A stretch of 48,515 bases of DNA, from the NCBI RefSeq assembly GCF_002160895.1, contig NZ_NFLL01000018.1:1-48515 (forward strand). Reading direction: 5' to 3'. Numbering within the stretch: position 1 is the stretch's first letter; every line of letters starts with the position of its first letter. The translations under genes were made by a program, and so were the position numbers. The notes beneath the pieces were generated by a model. The model was not told the DNA's origin. It worked only from the letters and a program-made list of their open reading frames with translations, and ran no database searches. Of the stretch, positions 42,788 to 48,515 are shown piece after piece. The DNA comes from Faecalibacterium sp. An122. Its GTDB lineage: Bacteria > Bacillota > Clostridia > Oscillospirales > Ruminococcaceae.

Positions 42788-43841
42788 ATCATCCCAGCGC
42801 TGGCGGATCAATGTGCAAAAGAACGGGGTCCGGCGCAGTTTTTACAGCTCCAAACCGGGCCGGAACGGCCAGCGGGAAGCAAACCGAAAGGCGGACGCCT
42901 GGCTGGATGAAGGAATAGAGGACCAGCGCATGAAAGTCGGTGCCGCGTACCTCAAATTTTTGGAAGGAAAGCAGAAGACTACGAGCCGGTCCAACTGGGC
43001 ACCGATGATGAGCCGCTGGAACAACCATATTTCATCGGTGATTGCCCGCAAACAAATCGGTGCGTTGACCGAACAGGATCTGCAGGATGTACTGGATCGA
43101 GCCTATGCCCGGTCCAAACTGTCCAGAAAGACACTGGTGTCTCTGCGGGCTGACCTGTGCAGTTTTATGAAATACTGCCGGAAAGCCCGGCTGACGACGC
43201 TGTTTCCGGAGTCCCTGACCATACCAACGGCAGCAGCCCGGGGCGAAAGGACAGTACTGCAGCCACAGGACTTTGTAGTGTTGTTCAACAGTGATCGTAC
43301 CATGTACTATAGGAAGGTGGTACAGGATGACATGATCCACGCCTATAGGCTGGCGGTTTTGACCGGCCTCCGGCCGGGGGAGCTGCGGGGCCTGCGCTGG
43401 CGGGATGTGAAAAAGGATCGTCTGGAACTGCACCGGTCCACCAACAGCTACAACGAAATCACCGATGGCAAAAACCAAAATGCCCGCCGGTGTGTGGAGC
43501 TGTCTGACCTGGCCCGCATGGAACTGGAAGCACAGCGCCGGGAGTCGGGGAAAGTGACCCGGGACACGCTGGTCTTTGATATTCCGACGGCCAAACAATT
43601 TGAGCAGCATCTGGCGCGGTACTGCAAGTACAATAATATTCCGGTCTGTACACCGTATGAGCTGCGGCATACATTTGTCAGCATTGCAAAGGTACTGCCC
43701 GCAGGACTTGTCAAGTCCCTGGTGGGGCATTCCCAGGATATGGATACGTTCGGCGTTTATAGTCATGAGCTGGATGGAGACGCACAGCAGCAGGCCGACG
43801 CATTGAACGCTGTTTTCTCGAGACTTCTTGCACATGGCTGA
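42753..43841 (+). CDS. int: Tyrosine recombinase/integrase
   Basis: This 362-residue integrase appears intact. An arm-binding and core-binding N-terminal part leads to a catalytic domain with all signatures: the first Arg in LTGLRPGELRGLRW, HxxR in YELRHTFVS, the second His in LVGHSQDMDT and the nucleophilic Tyr in FGVYSHELD. ATG 42753 lies behind AAGGAGG; a longer frame upstream has no such site. It would integrate or excise an element by strand exchange at a short core site, expected just beyond its 3' end. A 3'-end relic of a near-identical gene lies at 3271-3327. No excisionase gene was found next to it. Confidence 0.9.
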   Translation: MGVRVNTAVWLESSQRWRINVQKNGVRRSFYSSKPGRNGQREANRKADAWLDEGIEDQRMKVGAAYLKFLEGKQKTTSRSNWAPMMSRWNNHISSVIARKQIGALTEQDLQDVLDRAYARSKLSRKTLVSLRADLCSFMKYCRKARLTTLFPESLTIPTAAARGERTVLQPQDFVVLFNSDRTMYYRKVVQDDMIHAYRLAVLTGLRPGELRGLRWRDVKKDRLELHRSTNSYNEITDGKNQNARRCVELSDLARMELEAQRRESGKVTRDTLVFDIPTAKQFEQHLARYCKYNNIPVCTPYELRHTFVSIAKVLPAGLVKSLVGHSQDMDTFGVYSHELDGDAQQQADALNAVFSRLLAHG

Positions 43842-43878
43842 ATGGGGTGCGGTCAAAAGTGCGGTCAAAGCCAAAAAA

Positions 43879-43914
43879 AGCAGCCCAGAAACTTGCGTTC
43901 CTAGGCTGTTTTTA
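43879..43914 (+). terminator. Integrase terminator, diverged copy of the one at 3349
   Basis: CAGCCCAGAAAC (43881-43892) pairs with GTTCCTAGGCTG (43898-43909) with two mismatches, followed by Ts and then GTGGTGGA. The right arm also contains the stop codon (43901-43903) of the convergent serine-recombinase frame. The pair with the left terminator makes a 40-kb-spaced direct repeat. Confidence 0.7.
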
Positions 43915-45393
43915 GTGGTGGAGCGAAGCACCCCAAATCCGAACCACTTTCCCCGGAGGCAGCCAAGGTGGCTACATCATCCAGTGAGATTGTTTTGGTT
44001 CCTTCTTTGTAGTTGAAGGTGAGCAGGACTTTGTCATCGTAAAGGTAAATGGCATTCACAAAGGTGTTGACCAGGGTTTCCCGGTGGCTCTTGATCTGCG
44101 GGTTCAGCTTGCGGAACCGAGTCAGCCAGAATTTGACGAAGTCGGCGCTGAGCTTAGGCTTGGCCAGCTTTTCCTCGGTGATCCTGATTCCCAGCTCCTT
44201 CTTCTGGGCCTCCAGAGCTTCCAAACGCTCTTTGGTGGAACTGGTCAGGATGCCGGCCTGGATGGCGTTGAGCATATTCTGGATGCCGGTTTCAGTTTCC
44301 TTCAGCTGCTTTTCCAAGAGGGGCAGCGTGGTATTTTCCTGGTCTTGAAGCTGCATCACCATTTCCACAATGGCGTCGATGGCCTGGTCGTCTTTGAGCA
44401 TTTCCATTGTGGCATTTACCACCAGGTCTTCCAGCCAGACCTTGCGGACCGTTTTCTTTTTGCAGCTGTGAGTGCGTTTAGCATTGTAACACTTGTAATA
44501 GTGATGAACGACCTTGTTCCGACCGGTGCCGCATTCGCCGAACATCATGGCCCCGCACATCCCGCAAAACAGCTTGGTGGTAAGCAGGTAGTCGTCCTCT
44601 GCTTTGTGCCGGGCCGGGGCCCGGCGATTTTTGGCCATCTTCTCCTGAACACGGTCAAACAGTTCTTTCTCAATAATGATCGGAATCGTATCTGGCACTA
44701 CCATATCCTGAAAACGGTTTTCACCTATATAGCGCCGGTTGGTCAGCAAGGTATGGACGCTGCCGTAGGTGAAGACACGATTTCGGCCAGTCTTCACACC
44801 CTGCCTATTGAGCCAATTCATAATATCCTTCATGGTAGCACCTTCTGCGTAACGCTTGAAGGCTTCTACTACAAAGGGGGCTTTCAAAGGATCAATCTGA
44901 AAGTGACGGTCTGCATCAATCACATAGCCGATCGGGACAGTGCTGCCGTTATATTTCCTTTCAGGACATTTTCAGTCATGCCGCGGACAATCTTCTCAGA
45001 GAGTTCAGCCGAGTAATACTCAGCCATACCGGTCAGCATACTTTCCATCATGATGCCGGCGGGACTGTCCGAAATGGGTTCGGTAGCAGACACCAGTTTC
45101 ACATGGTTCTTTTGAAGAATGTGCCTGTAGTGGGCTGCATCGTACCGGTCACGGGCGAAGCGATCCAGTTTCCAGACCAGGACAATGTCAAACAGCCGCC
45201 GTTCGCTGTCCTTTACCATTCGCTGAAACTCTGGCCGGTTTGCAGTTCTGGCCGAGTAGGCGCGGTCAATGTAGTGCTTGACCACGGTAATACCGTTCTT
45301 TTCAGCGTAGGCGGTACATTCGCGGATCTGGCCTTCGATAGACTCCTCCCGCTGGTTGTCGGAGGAATAGCGGGCATAGATGACGGCAGTCAT
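43901..45393 (-). pseudogene. Large serine recombinase split by a one-base frameshift
   Basis: The N-terminal frame (ATG 45393, behind GAGAGG) has the resolvase domain: VIYARYSSDNQREESIEGQ with the catalytic serine at 10 or 11, then WKLDRFARDRYDAAHYR and ELSEKIVRGMTEN. Near 44953 the frame fails; adding one A to GGAAATATAAC would read on as KYNGSTVPIGYVIDADRHFQ. The second frame then contains the recombinase domain, a zinc ribbon (FCGMCGAMM ... YYKCYNAKRTHSC) and a coiled coil, ending at 43901. Joined, the protein would have about 500 residues, normal for the family. Its stop codon lies in the terminator of the convergent integrase. Sequencing error or a slippery A-run are alternatives to true inactivation. 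Confidence 0.85.
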
Positions 45394-45544
45394 GGTGATT
45401 ACCTCTCGTTTCCAGAAATTTGCAAATCATTGATTTGATTTCAATTCGCTCCGATTGACGGATGCACTTCATATAATTCCCAATCCTGCAAATGGTTGCC
45501 TGAATTTATGTCAAATAGAATTTGCACCAATGAAAACATCAGTT

Positions 45545-46189
45545 TTACTCCTTTCTCATTCTATACTGTAACAATACAATGAAATAGCTTAAAAGATAAA
45601 CTGCCAGGGAGATTGCCATGAAGAAAATTCTACCGATAGACAGTGACATTTCTTTCTGATTTGTAATGAAAATCATAAAAGCCAAAAATGCGGTTGAAAA
45701 AATCAAAGAAGTTAGGATTCGATAGGATTTATAAATCTTCAGTATGCCATGGGAAGTTATAAAAAAGGCGGCCAAGGAATCTAGCATAAAGGAAAAGGAC
45801 ATGCACACAAGGGTCAACGCATCTTTTATACCCAAATCAAGAAAATAAGAGCCATTCCTGAAATCTGCAACATAAAGCAGAATGACGATATAAAATAGAC
45901 ATAACCCTGCAAATATCGAAGAAAATACATATTTGGCCAAAATGGTTTTATAAGGTGATATCGGAAGAATCATTTCATACTGATCCCAGCAAACAACCGA
46001 TTCGTTTGAAACCAATACTTGCAGAATAAGATAGATCACGGATACAGACAAAAGGACCACATAACCATACAATAGAACCTGGGAATCGGCAAACAATGAA
46101 ATGATTATTCCAATTGCTGCAAGACCACTAAAAGCCCATTTTTCTTCTTTAAGTACATTGATTAAATAACTTATGCAAAGCCCTTTCAT
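45545..46189 (-). CDS. ABC-2-type membrane permease
   Basis: The 214-residue protein has about six hydrophobic segments (AFSGLAAIGIIISLFA, VVLLSVSVIYLILQVLV, VFSSIFAGLCLFYIVILLYV and others). Between the second and third lies a short cytoplasmic loop, SNESVVCWDQYEMILPISPY, typical of small ABC-2 permeases of the YtrC/BcrB sort. Its ATG overlaps the stop of the ATPase gene in ATGA, showing coupling. Together they would form an exporter, perhaps for a peptide antibiotic or a cell-wall signal; the substrate is not evident. The sequence is AT-rich compared with the rest of the window. Confidence 0.8.
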   Translation of the reverse strand: MKGLCISYLINVLKEEKWAFSGLAAIGIIISLFADSQVLLYGYVVLLSVSVIYLILQVLVSNESVVCWDQYEMILPISPYKTILAKYVFSSIFAGLCLFYIVILLYVADFRNGSYFLDLGIKDALTLVCMSFSFMLDSLAAFFITSHGILKIYKSYRILTSLIFSTAFLAFMIFITNQKEMSLSIGRIFFMAISLAVYLLSYFIVLLQYRMRKE

Positions 46190-47061
46190 ACGGTTTTCTC
46201 CCAGTTGAGCATGACTAAAACTTCATCTATTGACACTTTGTCTTCTACATAATGGTCGATTTTATTTGCACTTATAAATCTGGCAGAATCTGAAACCAAA
46301 GCGTTCACCTGACCTGACTGAATACAATATGTAATATAGTCACATGTTTCAAGCGGTTTTAAATCGTTTTGGGAAAATCGAATCACTTTGTACTGATCCA
46401 TTAAGGTGTCCCGTTGAATGGATAATCCAACTCTGCCGTGAACCAGAAAAATAATGTAATCTGCAATTCTTTCAAGATCATTGGTTGTATGTGAGGATAA
46501 CAAAACCCCATGACGTTCATCTTGAATAAAATCAAGCAGAATTGATAAAATATCTTTTCTGGATGATGGGTCCAAACCACTGGTAATCTCATCCAGCACC
46601 AAAAGTTGAGGATGATGCGCCAATGCAAGAGAAAAGGAAAACTTACTTTTCATTCCTTTGGACATCTCGCCAACTCTTTTTTTCTTCGGAATGGAAAACC
46701 GATCCAACAATGAATCAAAAAGATTCGTATCCCATTGGTTGTAAACATGACTCATAATCAGATTCAAATCCATTGCATGAAACTGGATCGGAATACAGCT
46801 TTCATCTAAACAAACTCCAATCTTTTCCCAAATAGCTGTCCTTTGTGGTGTGTATTTTTCTCCAAGTAAGAAAATGTTCCCTGAATCTGCTGCTAAAATA
46901 CCCATGATGGATTTTAGCAGAGTTGTTTTTCCTGCGCCATTTTCACCAACCAATCCTATAATGTGTCCATAAGGGATAGAAAAGCTGATATCATCTAAGG
47001 CGGTTTTATGATTCTGGTACACTTTTGATATATGACAAACTTCCAACATATTTGTGCCCAT
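46186..47061 (-). CDS. ABC transporter ATP-binding protein (YtrB-like)
   Basis: The 291-residue protein has Walker A GENGAGKT at 39-46, a weak signature loop (MSKGMKSKFSFS) and Walker B LLVLDEITSGLD, followed by the switch-His region LLSSHTTNDLERI. The C-terminal ~70 residues are the usual extension of drug- or bacitracin-type exporters. ATG 47061 has GGAGG ten bases before it; the in-frame ATG farther upstream lacks one. It pairs with the permease gene by an ATGA overlap and follows the GntR gene by 41 bases, forming the classical GntR(YtrA)-ATPase-permease operon. Confidence 0.9.
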   Translation of the reverse strand: MGTNMLEVCHISKVYQNHKTALDDISFSIPYGHIIGLVGENGAGKTTLLKSIMGILAADSGNIFLLGEKYTPQRTAIWEKIGVCLDESCIPIQFHAMDLNLIMSHVYNQWDTNLFDSLLDRFSIPKKKRVGEMSKGMKSKFSFSLALAHHPQLLVLDEITSGLDPSSRKDILSILLDFIQDERHGVLLSSHTTNDLERIADYIIFLVHGRVGLSIQRDTLMDQYKVIRFSQNDLKPLETCDYITYCIQSGQVNALVSDSARFISANKIDHYVEDKVSIDEVLVMLNWEKTV

Positions 47062-47102
47062 AGCCAGCCTCCGTAGTTGTTTGATAGTACATGACCATAT
47101 AA

Positions 47103-47486
47103 TTAAATGTGTTTTTTGTAGCACTCTTCCAGCAGTTCCAACAGTTCTGTCTTTCCAATGTGAGCGTCCTTTGCCAATTTTACGGTTTCCATCAACATCT
47201 TTTTTATCTCAGACAAATTATAATCATATGGATCATTTGGATTGATATTGGCTACAAAACTTCCGCGTCCCACTGTAGAATCAATGAATCCTTCCTTTTG
47301 AAGAAGCTCATATGCATGCTGCACCGTTACCACGCCAATCTGAAGCTGTTTTGCCATGACGCGAATAGCAGGGAGACTATCTCCTGGGAGTAACTTGCCA
47401 CAACGAATCATCGTTTTGATTTGTTTTGCGATTTGTTCGTAAATGGGGATACTTGAACTACTGCTTATAATAATATTAATATCCAC
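47103..47486 (-). CDS. GntR-family regulator, YtrA subfamily
   Basis: The 127-residue protein has a winged helix (IPIYEQIAKQIKTMIRCGKL, LPAIRVMAKQLQIGVVTVQH, and wing VGRGSFVANI) and only a short ~45-residue C-terminal dimerisation tail. This matches YtrA-type regulators rather than the larger FadR or HutC types. The start is GTG 47486 behind GAAGGGG. YtrA proteins normally repress their own operon with the downstream ABC transporter until a cell-wall or peptide stress occurs. An inverted repeat overlapping its promoter is the likely operator. Confidence 0.9.
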   Translation of the reverse strand: MDINIIISSSSSIPIYEQIAKQIKTMIRCGKLLPGDSLPAIRVMAKQLQIGVVTVQHAYELLQKEGFIDSTVGRGSFVANINPNDPYDYNLSEIKKMLMETVKLAKDAHIGKTELLELLEECYKKHI

Positions 47487-47503
47487 ATAAAACCCCTTCA
47501 GTA

Positions 47504-47529
47504 AATGTATCTATTTGATTAAGTACATT
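47504..47529. promoter_or_regulatory. Inverted repeat, candidate YtrA-type operator
   Basis: AATGTA (47504-47509) and TACATT (47524-47529) are 14 bases apart and overlap the -10 box of the GntR promoter. YtrA-type repressors bind spaced inverted repeats of this kind, so binding would block polymerase. Confidence 0.5.
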
Positions 47530-47555
47530 GTATAACTTTGCTCTTTCCCTGTCAA
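47527..47555 (-). promoter_or_regulatory. Promoter of the GntR-ABC operon
   Basis: On the minus strand, TTGACA (47555-47550) and TACAAT (47532-47527) are exactly 17 bases apart, about 40 bases before the GTG at 47486. This is close to an ideal sigma-A promoter. Confidence 0.8.
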
Positions 47556-48166
47556 CATGAAAGGGCGCATTCTCTGGTTTTTATAATTTTTTACATAAAA
47601 TTTGTGCAATTCAACCATGTGCTGCATTTCGAATGTTTTACAGAATCGTGTGATACACTTCAATATGTAGATGATTTCTCTGTCGAAATTCTCTATTTCT
47701 ATCTATATTTATCTGAGTTTCACAGAATTTTCTGTATTGACAATAACATTTTATATATGATACTATGAAATAAATCTTTTGCCTTTTAAAGCAGCCACTC
47801 CGCAGCTTCACCAAACCATTTTGCCGCCATCCACCCACGACAAAATCTTTTGGTGCTGTGGAGCCTTTTCTTTTCGAGAGACTTGCAGCTGGGCAACCGG
47901 TTCGCAATTCTTTATACGTACCTTGACAATTGTATCAGCCGTCCGGATAGGATATAGCGCCATGACTCCGCAGAAATGTGGGCGAGCCTGACAGCGCCGC
48001 TGCAAAACAGGGGCAGGAACTTAATTCGGATGTGAACGGCGACCACACAAGCAGGAGACATCTCGATTCACATTTACACTCCCGGCTTTCAAAACCGAAT
48101 TTGTTTTGTTATTTGGATTTTCAAAACTTACGGAAAAAGCGGAAAGCAAGTATCGACCCGTGGCCA
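47556..48166. other. AT-rich then mixed intergenic region without a confident gene
   Basis: The first ~220 bases are strongly AT-rich. From about 47780 the composition rises and several short frames exist on both strands, none with a binding site or a recognisable protein. It separates the ABC cassette from the mobilisation start and may mark a junction between two mobile segments. Confidence 0.35.
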
Positions 48167-48232
48167 CAATTTCACAAATTGAAATTGCGTCCCACGCTCC
48201 GGTCGTACTTGTTGGGGAGTGCCTTCCCCAAC
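48167..48232. other. oriT: Candidate oriT: two inverted repeats upstream of mobC
   Basis: CAATTTC (48167-48173) and GAAATTG (48181-48187) form one stem. A second, GTTGGGGA (48211-48218) with TCCCCAAC (48225-48232), is a perfect 8-bp stem with a six-base loop. Inverted repeats of this sort, about 100 bases before a mobC gene, are the usual make-up of a transfer origin. I could not identify a nick sequence. Confidence 0.4.
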
Positions 48233-48323
48233 CCCTGCTCTACACGCTCCCCGTGATTCTCGGCTGCGCCGTCTTTGTCTACATAGCTCCAAGGAGGAGC
48301 TACTCAAACGACAAGGAGGTACA

Positions 48324-48515
48324 ATGACCAAGCCTAGCATTCGTTCGACTAGCCACAAACCCCAGCACAGCGGATCGCCGAGGAAAACGCAGCTCATCAA
48401 GTTCAGAGTCACCCCAGAAGAAAAGCAGGAACTGGAGATCATGTGCGAGATTCTCCATGTCAACATCTCCACTCTTATCCGCCGTTCCCTGCGCAGTCAG
48501 TCCATCAAGCAAACC
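48324..48515 (+). CDS. MobC-like / ribbon-helix-helix mobilisation protein (partial)
   Basis: The frame starts at ATG 48324 with AAGGAGG seven bases earlier and runs off the window end after 64 codons. After a basic, Ser-rich N-terminus, KTQLIKFRVTPEEKQELEIM reads as the strand and first helix of a ribbon-helix-helix, followed by NISTLIRRSLRSQSIK. MobC-type proteins bind the transfer origin and help the relaxase, whose gene would lie just beyond the window. Confidence 0.65.
   Translation, partial: MTKPSIRSTSHKPQHSGSPRKTQLIKFRVTPEEKQELEIMCEILHVNISTLIRRSLRSQSIKQT

Noticed and set aside
3271-43914. The two terminator repeats as definite attL/attR sites
   Set aside because: The left copy includes part of an integrase gene and differs in sequence from the right one, so it may come from an older element; a defined core site cannot be fixed without an empty-site comparison.
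1-48515. CRISPR arrays, tRNA and rRNA genes
   Set aside because: No regularly spaced repeats, no cloverleaf-like sequence and no rRNA segments were seen by eye. A covariance-model scan would be decisive.

Overview
The window looks like chromosomal DNA from a Gram-positive gut Firmicute, probably of the Oscillospiraceae/Ruminococcaceae type (Faecalibacterium- or Subdoligranulum-like). The evidence is strong AGGAGG ribosome binding sites, vegetative TTGACA/TATAAT-type promoters, frequent GTG and TTG starts, a PTS permease with an RpiR regulator, a Firmicute-style type VII (ESX/Yuk) secretion core and Clostridia-type recombinases. The lineage is an inference; no rRNA or tRNA gene was seen.

Left flank (1-3.8 kb): a rearranged sugar-uptake locus. 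A truncated hydrolase start and an in-frame PTS-EIIBC/metallo-beta-lactamase chimera lie divergent from an intact RpiR regulator, with a perfect 19-bp palindrome between them. Then come a scrap of tyrosine-integrase 3' end with its terminator and a broken IS200/IS605 transposase. The integrase scrap matches the intact integrase 40 kb away, so the cargo between them may have arrived as, or between, mobile elements.

Sensor module (3.8-9.5 kb): a minus-strand pair encodes a small RyR-domain protein and a 1476-residue DUF4062-STAND-ATPase-propeller protein. Divergent from them is a three-span membrane protein.

Core (10.4-36.3 kb): one strong promoter drives about 15 closely spaced, same-strand genes. 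In order they encode a membrane RCK/RyR-like protein, a secreted or anchored vWA protein, a tubulin-like GTPase, a two-span membrane protein, a membrane protein with a zinc ribbon and HExxH peptidase end, EssC (FHA, two membrane segments, ATPase domains), an EsaB/YukD ubiquitin-like protein, two WXG100-like proteins, a cytosolic/lipoprotein paralogue pair, a DUF2974 lipase-like protein with a helical C-terminus, a small helical partner, an EssB-like pseudokinase membrane protein and a small anchored protein. This is a type VII-like machine built into a larger complex with a tubulin homologue, a vWA protein and a peptidase; I know of no description of that combination.

Effector tail (36.3-40.6 kb), apparently in the same transcription unit: a TIR protein with a helical C-terminus, a DUF218/YdcF protein, and a TIR-membrane-propeller gene broken by a stop codon four codons before its presumed catalytic glutamate. 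TIR, RyR, DUF4062 and STAND domains recur in bacterial conflict systems, so a plausible reading is a secretion and defence island that senses a signal and acts by NAD depletion and/or a secreted lipase. That is inference.

Right flank (40.6-48.5 kb): mobile-element genes (small zinc-knuckle protein, sigma-like factor, intact tyrosine integrase, frameshifted large serine recombinase), an AT-rich GntR/ABC-transporter cassette with its own promoter and operator, and an oriT-like region leading into a MobC-like gene cut by the window edge.
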